From: Osedax frankpressi
Lineage: Eukaryota; Annelida; Polychaeta; Sabellida; Siboglinidae
NCBI GenBank assembly: GCA_964035775.1
Contig: OZ038313.1
Coordinates: forward strand, 22,818,264-22,882,263
Direction of reading: 5' to 3'
Length of the DNA: 64,000 bases
Below, in pieces: positions 26,079 through 38,520 of the stretch. How positions within the stretch are numbered: the stretch's first letter is position 1; each line of letters opens with the position of its first letter. The translations under genes were made by a program, and so were the position numbers. The notes beneath the pieces are model-generated. The model was not told the origin of the DNA and did not search any database. It saw nothing but the letters and a program-made list of their open reading frames with translations.

Positions 26079-27685
26079 AGATAAGGTCGGTATGGAGATT
26101 ACAGCCGAGGAGATTGAGGTTCTCGCGGATAGCATGACAGACGCTGCCGGGGAACTGAATAGCCTAGAATTCGCATTGGGCATGCAAAGATGTAAAGGTA
26201 AGTAAAGTATGTATTCTATGTATACAAATAATTTTCAAGATAAATTTAATTGTGGATTATTTACATGGGAGTATATTCTAATGATTTATTAATATAAATA
26301 TATATAAACATTTGTGTAATCTTAAATAGAATTTGCATTGAAAGCAAGGGATTCATATAATCCTGATAGACATTGTGGAGTTATATTCGATGAAGAACAA
26401 TTACCTTGTTTGGAACATCTTGACTGCAAGGTTCTATCTTATTGATTTTATAGGATTTTAAAATGATTTCATTTTTAATAATATTTCTATTATAAAAATT
26501 ATAACATTTATACAGTATCACAATGAAGAGGAGAAAATAGAAGTATTTAATCGAACTTTACCCTTTAAAGTTTTGCTCAAAGATTTTATTTCTAGCCAGG
26601 AAATTATGGAAAATTTAATAGATAATGAAAATAATATTTCGATTTACAATAGAATGGTTTTTGATAAATATTCTTTTCATATATTACCAATATAATTTAG
26701 TTTTGATATATATTACCATTATTATAATTTAGATGAATCTACATTTGATTCCCGAGGAAACACATGAAGATCAAATTAAAATATTAAATAATATCACTAA
26801 TAGTAAAACACTTATTGATTTTACTGAAACAAAAAACGAGTATTCAAAACAAAAGTATGTACGATATAATAATTTATTATAATTATATTCTATTATATTA
26901 ATTAATTATGTGAGCAAAATAATTAGATTATTATTTTAATTTATACTCAAAATAATATAAAATCAGAGTGATAATCATTATCTCTCCAAAAGTTCTATTA
27001 CAGGAAACGTAGTTCCAGAAGCAATTTTTTTTAATGAAAACAACAACGAATTTTCTAAATTAGAAAATAATAATGTATCTAATAAAAATATGGAATTAAC
27101 TTTGTTAGTTATAAATAAACTATTATTATATATCTTTTAGAAAAATATTATACATTTTTAACATTATAATTAATGATATATTATCTCCAGATTTCCCTCT
27201 CACACGAAGCGGCGTCATGATTTTCTCTGCGAATCCCGTCGATACAGTCTCTACGACGGCGCTGAGCAAGCTAAACTACAAGCAACACCCGTCGTCGCAG
27301 AAGAGCTCGACGAGGCTACGGCGAAACGAATGCGTATCAATAGCCACGACGCAATGGAACACGATGCAATCGACGTAGTGGGAGGAGTCTGTGATCTCGA
27401 TGCCGTAGATTGCGAAATCGCTGGTACGCAGTTGACGCGGAACGGCAGGTTTATTTATATATCAATATATACAATTGGATATGAATATCGATAATTTTAA
27501 ATATTATGTTAATCTTAAATTTTAAGTCAACAAATTTAATAATAAATCTTACAATATATATTTAAATCAGTTTAATTTTATCAATTGATTATAATAATAT
27601 AAAATGATGTTGTATATATAATTATATTTATAGAATTTTATATTATAAATACATTATATTTATTAAATATTATACATGTAGGTGA
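26079..27685 (+). pseudogene. Partial duplicate of ataxin-7-like gene retaining the SCA7 exon
   Basis: Exon equivalents: 26081..26197 (exon 6, 3' part), 26330..26430 (7), 26516..26656 (8), 26733..26854 (9), 26993..27103 (10), 27191..27448 (11, truncated) and 27682 onward (14). Phases still match and no stop interrupts exons 6-11. The SCA7 residues (HCGV, PC, DCK, YH) are all kept, with one Lys-to-Arg change. A deletion equivalent to 16697-17793 joins exon 11 directly to intron 13 at a shared CAG, making a new CAG|GTTTAT donor. Splicing to exon 14 then gives a stop at once (TGA 27683-27685), because phase changed from 1 to 2. The exon 10 acceptor changed from AATAG to AAAAG but keeps AG. It lacks the zinc-finger exons and a promoter. 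Exons 8-9 carry many replacement changes. It could be silent, or be spliced from upstream Q1 sequence as a short SCA7 protein. Confidence 0.82.
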
Positions 27686-29562
27686 AAGCAATTCGAATTT
27701 TACACAGCAATAAAATTGAACAGAATATGTAAATATATTCAGTAAGTATTAAATATATTTTCAATTATACTCAGTATTTACTAAATTTAATTTATTTTAT
27801 ATTAATACCTTACTCATTTACAGACGGTTTTCAACATTTATTATCAAAATAAATTTATGTTGTACATTTTCTATAAATAAACTTGTATTTGTTCTTAGAA
27901 TTGATGCCATAGATACATTAAACTAATAATATATTAGCAGTTTAACACTAGTGTTAATATTCTTTAATGAATCTTTTTATAAGGTGTATTATATATATTA
28001 TCAAAACTAATAAGAAATCATCTAATATTAGAAGATACAGATACATATTATGATGCAGGTATCTAAAAAAATAGTATAAAATATAGTGTAATAATTTGCC
28101 AGACACTAATGTTTAGTTTGAATATATAAAATTGAAACAGTTCGATAATTTGAATGTTAGTGAATGTTAAAATTACTTATTTCAGTTAGAACATATAAAT
28201 GTATAATTATTTAATATTTCAATGGACTTGAGTCTAGATGTATATTGTCTAGAATTTATGAGTTAATATGTTAACATTATGATTGTTCACAATATTTTGA
28301 AGGTATTACTATTAAAACAGTTCGATAATTTATTTGAATGTTAGTGAATGTTAAAATTACTTATTTTAGTTAGAACATATAAATATCGCGTATCATCGAC
28401 ATCTAATTATGATTAATATTGAATTCTCAATCAAATATATTACTTAAATAATGTACAAATAAATAATAGTCCTAATATTAATCCCAGAAGAACTCCCAAA
28501 TGTACATTTTGTTCATATAATACCGTGTTTCATAATGTCTTCGCTTTACTGTTCTTTATAGTTATGAATAAATATATTTATAATTCCTCTAATTAGAGGA
28601 TTTTAATATATAATTCTTAAAATGTAGTTATGAATAAATATATTTATAATTCCTCTAATTAGAGGATTTAAATCTATAATTCTTAGACTGTACAATATCA
28701 TGATAGAATATACAAAAAAACTTTTTTTAAGTATCGTTTATTTTTTCTTATGTAATAATATATTGGTATTTTTAAAATTATCATTTAGAGGGCTTTTGAA
28801 GCTTCGCTAATCCACGCGAGGTCATTTTAAATGTGTTCGCCCTGAAAACGCTCCAAAAGCTGTAACTTTGAGCATAAAGTAAACACGCCCACATTTAAAT
28901 AAATATTTTACACTGGATATATTTCAACAATTTTATTGGCATATACCAACAGAAATAAGCCGTCAATAAGTAATAGGTCAACAATAAGATAAACTGTAGT
29001 AGCTTTATGTCGAGTTTTTTAATCTTTAACATTTTCTATTTTGATTACGCGCGTAAAAACGTTCGTAAAATATTGAACATATTTGAATTCAGCTTTATCC
29101 AGCATAATTATGTCGCTTAAAACTATGTCTTAATGCCCCTTTAGAAAAAATGTATGTATACTTTTTTCTTATCTCAAAGTTTATGTTTTTTATAAAGGGT
29201 TAATTTTATTTAATTTTTTTATACAAAATATGGAACAATATGTATTTGTATACAATTATATATCTATATAAATAAAGTAATTGATTTATTTTTTTGCGAA
29301 TGAATTTGTTTAGCTTTGGTGAAAACCAAGTGTTTTATATGTTTATCTACTGTTTTTGTGAACGAGGGGACACAACTAGTTTAGTAATAGTAATATATTA
29401 ATTTGAGGTGTAAATTGGTTTTACAAAATAGTATGACCTAACGTATAATACGTATTTTTCAATATATATATTGAAAAATACGTATTATACATATATGTAT
29501 AAATATATATATATATATATTATGTATTTACTCAATATAATTATTCTTATATCTATAATTAT
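27686..29562. other. Copy B non-coding region matching the ataxin-7-like downstream DNA
   Basis: Matches 18,035-20,780 with gaps. Two local tandem duplications are specific to copy B: the block CAGTTCGATAATTT...TTAGAACATATAAAT (about 28138 and 28319) and the block with palindrome CCTCTAATTAGAGG (about 28582 and 28640). No coding sequence. Confidence 0.65.
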
Positions 29563-31326
29563 TAGGGTTGTAAATAAAACCGAACTGATACTTTGACACT
29601 TTGATACCGAACTGTACTTTGATATATTAAAAATTACGAATTTGAACCCGAACTGATACGTTTGCACATTTATATGAATTAAATAATATGTTTCTATTAT
29701 TTCAATTCATAATTATTAAATATTAACTTCATACTTAATAATAACTTCATGGAGTTCATATTTATTTTAAATTAATTTTAAAACATTGTCTTATTGGCTG
29801 GTAATAAAAATTAACCGATTAAATTAAAGATCAAAAATGAAAAATCCATTATAGGATTATTTTATTAATATAACATAAATATTGATTTGAAAATAATATG
29901 AATTCAATTAGTAATCATTGATTGTTTGAATTATTTTTGTATTAATTATGACACTTCCTCTTTGTTACAAACCAAATCAAAATGGATGTTAAATTAAAGG
30001 TTAGTAGTTTTATATACCAATGTTCATCATTCAATAACTTGTAATATCTAAACATAGAATACCATATATATAGTGTATGCGTTTAAATCACTGAATTGAA
30101 ATAAGTGAATTATATCGTGAATATTTTAATATTCTATTTTGTAATATATTATTTTTTAAATTAATATTCATAAATATATAATATATTTAATAATCTTATA
30201 TAATAATTATATAATTATTGCAAGTTATGATATATACTATCGATTAATCTATAATATATATACTATTAGTAATAGTATTGGTACTAATTACCATATTTAA
30301 TAATATATATAAAGTTTTAATTATTTTATTTTCATTATTGCGAATATATATTATTAAACTATTTTTTAATATACAGGAAATTGAATACATCTTTAAAGAA
30401 TAGGTAACAAGGAGTGATGTATAGAAGTTATTTTATGTCGTATATCAGAAAGTTTATTTAGTAAAACAACTAGGTACAATTATTAGCGAAATCTGTAAAT
30501 TATATCATACGTTTTCGAACATATATATCTAACATTCTTATATTTCTAAACGCACATATAGCGTAAAGTTTAAGTGTACAACTAAGTGAAATGGACATAT
30601 TTTTAGGGAATTAATAGAAAATACCGTCGGTATCCTTTGAGTCGTGTCCTCTCATGTGGTAGAAAAAAAAACTAATATACCAATATTACTTAGACTGGCA
30701 TATCACCATTTAATGATCATATTGAAGGATACATCAGTCGAAAGTGAATGAATATTTTCTTCAACTGGTAATATTTTATCATCGTCTAGAAACAGTTTGA
30801 CCGACAAAAACTTAGATATGTTTAAATTTTTGTATATAAATAATAAATAAAATTATTACTTATTTGTATTATTAAAAATGTTAGCATATCTAGGTTTTTG
30901 TCACACCATTTCTTTCTAGATGATGCTGACATAATCGCTCACTTATAATTACAAATACTATTATTATATATATTATACGAATTTGTAGTTATCATCATTT
31001 TATATTAAATTTAATTAAGTTTCTTTGTGATTAATTTTCTAATATATTATAATATTTCCAAAATATATCGAATATACTAAATTAATTCGCAATAATATTT
31101 AAATATATAATTTTAGCTTTTGCTACTCTTTCGAAACTTTTATATTAGTTTTTGATACTTTTTCGATACTTTGATTTTAGCTTTTGATACTGTTTAGAAA
31201 CTTTGATTTTAGCTTTTAATACTGTTTCGAAACATGGAGTTTAGCTTATGATACTGTTTCGAAACATTGATTTTATCTTTTGATACTGTTTCGATACTTT
31301 GACTTTTGGTATCATTTACAACCTTA
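29563..31326. mobile_element. hAT DNA transposon (1,764 bp) with perfect 8-bp target duplication
   Basis: Ends TAGGGTTGTAAAT and, reverse-complemented, TAAGGTTGTAAAT; both sides are flanked by ATAATTAT (29555-29562 and 31327-31334), a perfect 8-bp duplication typical of hAT. It splits a P repeat in copy B. Near 30731-30850 on the plus strand is the transposase C-terminal dimerisation tail: TSVESE, an IFSSTGNILSSSRNSL block and LDMFKFLYIN. This matches the conserved hAT motif (A/T)SVxSERxFSxxG...RxxL. The expected Arg codon of SER is a TGA here (30749-30751). The catalytic core is not visible, so this is a decayed internal-deletion copy. Subterminal TTTCGAAAC/GATACTGTTTC repeats line the 3' side (31125-31310). 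Confidence 0.9.
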
Positions 31327-32929
31327 ATAATTATATCGTCATTCATATGTTCACATGCCATATATTAAATACATTCTAATATACAAACCCTGTTAGATAT
31401 ATGAAGTGTTTGATATTTTTTTCTTGTATGTTGAAAACAAACTTATATTTTTATACCCGTTATGATATTCAATATGTAATGCTATCATAGATTTCTATTT
31501 AAAATAGAAATCTTTGATTACTATGAAATATGGATTAAATCATGTGATATTGTTTGTTATCTTTGAATACATATTAATATAATTAAATGCATTAGCTAGA
31601 TAGGCTGTGAAACAAGCTACATTGTTTACAAATAATTTTATTTTTATAATTTTCATGTCTATGTGGTTCATACATTGTTAATTATGAAATATAGATATTG
31701 CATTGTGCAATTTTTCATACCATATATACGGAATATACTTTAAATAACTAACTATACTAGATATATTAATAGTTAGTGTGATATATTACTTAAAATTTAT
31801 ATTTTGAATTTAGCCATAACTATAATTTGAGATTTTATAGGAGCGCGAAGTTTAAATAATTGATAAAATTTCTTAAAATATATTTTAATTTAGATTCCTA
31901 TATATCTGCATACAATATATAATATCATGTTTATTAATACAAATATTATAGATAGTGAATACATTAATACAGTTAATAATACTATTTTAATTAAAAAAAA
32001 TACCCATGAGGATTTTATATTATATAAAGAAGCTATAAATTAATATGAAGTTAAAACTGATCAATATTATTTATTAAAAGATACTTATAAATATAGCGCA
32101 ATTCCAAAATGTATCATATTTGAAATTTATAAGGGTTAAAAATAATTAAATTATCATGTTACCATTGGCAACAAATTGAAATATATATATACAATGTTGA
32201 ATATACATAATACAATTATTATTATTAAATATAATATTAATTATTATATAATCGATGAAAACTTAAAAAATAGATATATAAAATATAATAAAGTTTAAAT
32301 GTTTATATTATAAATTTACCAATTACGAGGACTAATAGTATTCAAATATAATATTAAAATATTTATTATTAGAAAAACTGATTTAAACTCGCTCAAAAAA
32401 ATTACCTCTTTTAATATATATATTTCGTAATTTGATAATCAATGGTGTATTAATGACATATTTTAAGAACATGCATATTTGTTGTAATATTATCAACAGA
32501 TATTTCCAAATTCGTTTAATATAATAAATATGCACAATAATATTGATTAAAATTTAAATGTGTACATGTGAATTTCGAATTCTAAACTGTATTAACAATT
32601 AGTAATATTAATTTAAGATTGGTGAGTTTGACGTCTAATTCTATTTATTTATAGTGAATTATTAGATTATTATATAGTAATAGATATCGTGGATCTATAA
32701 TCCGATCTATAATAAAATCGTATTTATTATTTTAAAAATAACAATATATATAATTTATGATTGACATAAAATCATTGAACTGACATAAATTTGGATTTAT
32801 TTTATTTGGTATGAGATAAAATATATACATTAAAATATTTTTAAAACTTTGAAATAATTATATGTATTATTTTATAAAGTGTATCAAATAGTTTTTATTA
32901 TATAGAACTTTAAAATAGCTTACTATATT
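31327..32929. repeat. P4: single, rearranged P unit of copy B
   Basis: P sequence resumes after the hAT element and again from about 32545 (ACATGTGAATTTCGAATT). Between 31588 and 32545 about 0.95 kb of unrelated AT-rich DNA replaces P sequence, and a 110-bp insertion near 31390-31500 ends in a short hairpin (GATTTCTATTTAAAATAGAAATC). No ORF. Confidence 0.7.
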
Positions 32930-33180
32930 TGTAGGTTATATTCTGGCACAGGTTCCGAAATTGGACACAACACCGGTAAGTAGTTAATGTAAGGCATGCG
33001 ATGCGTCAAAGAAGTATGTCTCTCGGAATTGTGTTACGAAACTAAACGTTCAGTCAACGAATCCCTAGAACAATCACTGAGCTTAGATAATTCTCATCAC
33101 GACTAAACGGGTAAACAATGCACGATTGCGTCAAGCTTGGCTGCATTCATTATTGGTGATTTAATATAAATGTATGCTTA
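32930..33180 (+). pseudogene. Second, broken copy of the Q exon-like ORF
   Basis: Aligns with 24276-24545: CVKEVC, ELCYETKRSVNESLEQS and RLRQAWL stretches persist, but insertions and a frame change break it before the conserved end. Its decay, with CVKEVC still readable, suggests no constraint on this copy. Confidence 0.6.
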
Positions 33181-33699
33181 AATGTAAGCCTACATTTATA
33201 ATTAATTAATAAATGTATAGATATACATATCATTATAAGTACAACTATATTAAATTTGTTTTATTTTTATATTATTTTTCATTCTTACTTGATGTATACT
33301 TGACATTATCTATTTATCATTCTTAATTGATATTTATATTTTTATCTATGCATTTAATGCATATATTTTATTTAATAAATATACTTATTATTGTATTGAT
33401 TATTTAAATTGTATCATTAAAGTATTTATAGATACATTGATTAATACATTTGTTAAATATTTATTTAACATAGATGTATTTATATAAGCCAACACATAAT
33501 CACATGAATAGGTATATTAATATAAAAATGGTATATTAATATAAAAATGTATATGTAATTTATTATTGATTACGGATTAAATATAAAATTGATCATGAAG
33601 CATCATGAAATTGATTGCGGACATTTAATTTTATCTCAAGTTAGCAATGCATTTGGTAGGAGAACACCTAGATACCAATAAAATCTACAACGAGTAATT

Positions 33700-33759
<60 letters not shown>

Positions 33760-34440
33760 GTATAATAAGTAAATATGTTGAAATACTAACATAAGTATGA
33801 TTGTATGTATTATATAATTTATATATTTTTGTTAACTTTAATTTACTAATACAGATATTTGATAATTCTATTTTATAACAATTGTTATGTGTATACTATA
33901 TATACTTTAGGCAATATAATACAATTTCACATATATATGTAATGTATATTCAAAATATATACCCAAAATAAGTACTGTTAAATTATAAGAATTTTTTTTA
34001 TTGTTATGTATAAATCATGTTAGCTATTTATATATACATTTATTTATGTAGTACAAATGATATACCTACGAAATGTGTACGATGTGCATAGAGTGTAAGG
34101 TGAAGTCAAATCTTGAGTATTCTGATGTCATCAACATCAGATTGATCTGCTATGTCATTGGGTCGGCCTATATTCAAAACTGCAAATGAATAGGCTAATT
34201 ATATGTATTGTGTTTTTATTATTAACTATTTATATATTAGTATGGAAAAATTACCCTGGTGATTTTTGGTAATAGAAATGATGTATTTTTAATTATAACT
34301 TTGAACCATATTTCAATATATTCTTTGTATAAGCATATTATTAAATATATAATATTGTATATTTTAATGTATATGTTACAAAATATACAATCTTGTATAA
34401 TATTATGATATTTAATAATATGTGCAATTTTATCATGCAA

Positions 34441-34475
<35 letters not shown>

Positions 34476-34802
34476 GTATATACTATAATCACCTAATACT
34501 AGCATTAGTTATACTATAATATGCTGTTAGAGTAATGTTATTATAACTATAGATATAAATTATAGATTTCATATTGATAATGTTCAACTAGTTAAAAATA
34601 TATGATATTATAAACTATATTTTCACTATATTTTGACACATTATTATATTTATGATCCCGTATGCGTGACTTTTTATCGTAATTATTAAGTTCATTTATA
34701 TGTTTCTTTTATTTTTATCTAATTTTAACTGTTTTTATATTTGTTATGTTCTTTAATATTGTTTAAATTTTCATTAACACATTTGTTTAATTGAACTTTA
34801 TT
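33181..34802. repeat. Block Q2
   Basis: Collinear copy of Q1 (24,546-26,078). Carries TA runs at about 33707-33756 and 34444-34473. No coding sequence. Confidence 0.8.
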
Positions 34803-37640
34803 TAAACCATTCTGAGCTATATATAAATATGCGTGTATATGTTTTTGTATGTGAACATGTATGTGTATTCACATGAATGTATGTATTATAAATACTTATA
34901 TAATATTGTAAATAATAATTAATATTAAATGCATATATCTATACTTGAGATATAGATATGTCCATCTTGTGTTGCGTAATATTATAACGATATTACACGT
35001 GTGAACATATGTGTACTAACTAGCATGTGAGTCTGGTCTATGCTGTGTAGGCATAGGACGGGAAGCAAATACTGATAGTGCCAGAATACTTAAAAGAAAC
35101 ATAAATGACGAAAGAATCCTCCTGCAAATATGGTGATGTAATTATATAATAATAATCATCAATCCCTATACCGTTTGGCATATTATAGTATAACATACTC
35201 TAGTATTCTATAGGGTATGCAATAATATTGAGATATTTTAAATCATTGGTTATATATTTTTGTTGTTCTATATATAATTAATTATAAATTATAATAATAA
35301 AAGTATTAATAATTACTATTAATAACATTGTTAAAATACGGTTCAACGGTTGAAAATTATAATAATAATTGAATTAAGCGAAGTGAGAATCTATGGTTTT
35401 ATGTTATTCATATGGAAAGTGATATCGAGTATACTTGAACATTGACCAAACATTGAATTGGTTATTTACTTTAGTAATTATTGTGATAACGATATAGTAA
35501 ATATATAATGATTACATGTTGCGTTAATGTTGTATTTTATCGTGATACAATATAAATAAAGTTATATTTGGTAGGTAATCTTCCTACCTGTAATGGTGAC
35601 AGTACTATATTCCCTATCCAATACTTGTCATCAAATATATTGGTCTATCTATAAAATAAGTTTAATAGTTAGTTTATATTATTATGTATTGTAATGTATT
35701 TGTTTATAAATTATTATTATAATATATTTTGAATAATGGTTTATATCTATAGTGACTTTAATTTTGGTTTCATGAAATCGTGATTATTTCGAAAATTCGT
35801 GATAAATGCATACGTGTCAAAAGGATAGAAAGTCGAAAACTCTAACAAAAAATATATTGGAGTGTAAAGTATAATCGAGTGTAATTGAATTGTAACTCTA
35901 CCGGTCTCCAAACTCGTGCACGAAGATACATTAGTACAGTATACTATATATAGTATATAGAATAAAGTGTCTCATCAATGGTATATTGTAATGCATTTAA
36001 ATTATATAACAAGTATATAATACATGTATTGCACAATATGTTAATACACTCTCAATTTACACTGCAATGTGTGTTTTATTCGTCAATCATATTAGATACA
36101 TTATCAATTAATTCATGAATTATATCATAAGTAATATCGTTTTAACCATTATTATATATCTCACTGGTATATACATTGAATAACCATTTAAATTATTATG
36201 GGCTATTTCGATTATTTAAATTTTTTTTCTTCTTTTAAATATTGTTAAAATTATTCTAATAATATAATATAAATTTAATATTTGAATTAGTTATTAGTCA
36301 CAATATTTTGTTTGTCCTATAATATATTTTATAATTTAGCAATTAAATGGCTTATTATTTTATTACAATGATTATTAAAATAAATATTTGCTTACTTACA
36401 ATTATTATGAAGTATTGATTTCCGGTCAAAGTAAATATTTATATAACCAATACCACGTTTTTTGGTTTAAATGGATATATTGATTCAGTCAAATGTAATT
36501 ATATATTATATATAATATGTAATTCATCCTAGAAAACAATTGTATTCAAAAGTGAGTGCTAGCACACAATTACCGTATACAACAAAACGCGCAAAAAAAT
36601 ATTTGTGTATTTCTAGCAAATTATATTTGGCTATATTAAAATTCAATCTAAAAAGCTAGCTAATTTGTTGAGTACAGCTCAAAAACATATATACATTTTT
36701 TATAGCATGCAATAACAATTTATTATCTCATAATTTTAAGTATAATTATTTAGTTATTAAGTGTAATATTGTAATTTTATATTTATTAAATATAAATATA
36801 TATTAATTAATTAATATTTTAAAATAATTCATATACATTTTGTTTAAATGTATATAAATAATATTATAAATAAATATATATAATAAATACAATTGTTATA
36901 TATAAAATAATAATATACGTAATACGTGTATGAATATATATGATACATAATATTATTTTTGACAATCCAAAGAAATATACACATTAAATATCAATAGGCC
37001 ATACGTACATGATATTAATAATAATATTCTCTGGAAAAACACAAAGAAAATATGGATATATGTTTATAAAACATCAATATATAAAACATCAATATTTGAA
37101 TTTAATTTCTTAGTTCTCAACATTACCCGATGACGACTAAATTTCAAATTACTAAACTAATATTCTCAGAAATTGAATTTACATTAAGAATCAAAAATAA
37201 TATATTGAATAAATTAATGAAGATTAAATTGAGTTATTCATTTAGGATTTTATTATATATATTAATAATAACCGCGTACTAATCTATATTACTACCGTAA
37301 GGTATACGAGATGTATTTATTTAGTTAATGTATATTTTCTATAGCGCCCTGTTCTTTCTCATGTTTAATAATGAATATCCTACATGTTAATTCTAAAAGT
37401 AGTTAATATTCAATATACACTACAACTAGTATGTATCTATATATTAATTTAATCTAATTTGATTATTAAATATATATATATATATTTATAACTATAGTTA
37501 TAATATATTAATAACTTATTAATGAATTGTTAATTAAAACTTAATATATTTAGGATTTTGTTTTATTTAATATTACCATTTTAGAAATGATAATTTATAA
37601 AATTAGTTTTGTAATAGAAAATTAAAAAAAATTATACTAA
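34803..37640. other. AT-rich non-coding stretch beyond the duplication
   Basis: No exon found. The part to about 36,600 shows diverged similarity to 41,000-42,600, for example TAAAAGAAACATAAATGACGAAAGAATCCTCCTG (split) near 35090 versus a close relative near 41335. Confidence 0.5.
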
Positions 37641-38520
37641 TAAAGCAGGAAATATCCAGGCCCTATTTAAGAGATTTCCAAAAATAGATGCGAGGACAAT
37701 TTTAGGAGCTAGAAATTACAAATATATTCGAGAAAGCGACAAACTGAGAGATTTTGCAAGCATCTCATCTGAAGTACGTCATACTGTAAATTAATATAGA
37801 AATATTCATTATCTGATGAAATGACTGATGAAGATCAGGAAATATATCTGCAATCTAATCCTACTAGGAAAGATATATCTTTATATATAATCCAAAAGTT
37901 TAGAAAAATGAAGAATAATGCCCTGTTCTAGATAAAATAGAACACATGCACTTAAAACTAATTAATAAGAATGGATTACTAATTGTATCGATAATAGAAG
38001 CATTACATATACTCGGAATACCCAAAATGGGAAAAGTCAGCAAAATAATTCTCATATATAAAAAAGGATTCATTGCTGATTTAGCACATTTGCGTTCAAC
38101 GTGTCTACTGAACATTCTATACAAACTATATTCGGGAATAACATCAAGTAAGCTAATATTTGTATCTAAAGAAAATAGTTAGATATATATTGAGCGGAAC
38201 GATTTTCTACCCGGTATCAAAGGCATTAAAGATCATATTTTTTTTTGTTCTCGAATCGGCAATACTATAGTATTACCGATTAGATTCGATTCGATTCGAT
38301 CTTTTCTTTTTAGCCTCTATAGAGGCTAAAAAGAAAAGATCAAATCTGTTTAATTCTTGGCTGGACCTCAGCAATGGTTTTGGTTCTATTTTGGTTCTCA
38401 ACTATTCGAAAGTCTACCTATTCCCGAGAGAATAAAAATAATTATCTACGATATTCATAGCGAATCAATTTGCATCTATAAATATTTTAATGTATAACCA
38501 CAATCAGGTATCAAGCACAG
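37641..38520 (+). mobile_element. Decayed LINE (non-LTR) reverse transcriptase fragment
   Basis: Plus-strand pieces in different frames follow the order of a non-LTR RT: a pre-RT stretch (RFPKIDARTILGA), then EHMHLKLINKNGLL, GKVSKIILIYKKG, LRSTCLLNILYKLYSGI (motif RPISLLNTxYKxYxGI), FLPGIKGIKDHIF, WLDLSNGFGSI (motif LDLxNAFGS) and LPIPERIKIIIYDI. The YADD-type catalytic box, endonuclease and ends are not found. Frame changes, stops and an inserted palindromic segment show it is old and dead. The clade is unclear. Confidence 0.8.
38254..38346. repeat. Two adjacent large palindromes inside the LINE relic
   Basis: 38254-38281 is a 28-bp palindrome with one mismatched pair, centred on ACTATAGT. 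38298-38341 is a perfect 44-bp palindrome centred on CTCTATAGAG, extended on both sides by GATT/AATC. Between them GATTC repeats three times. They sit exactly between two RT motif blocks. Confidence 0.92.

Larger units (their letters stand above)
26079..34802 (+). repeat. Copy B of the direct tandem segmental duplication (about 8.7 kb)
   Basis: Starts with AGATAAGGTCGG, identical to exon 6 of the ataxin-7-like gene from 15331, and ends near 34802, matching the end of Q1. It is collinear with copy A but shorter: internal deletions in the gene part and at 18.4-19.2 kb equivalents, and one P unit instead of three. It has gained a hAT element (29,563-31,326). Confidence 0.88.
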
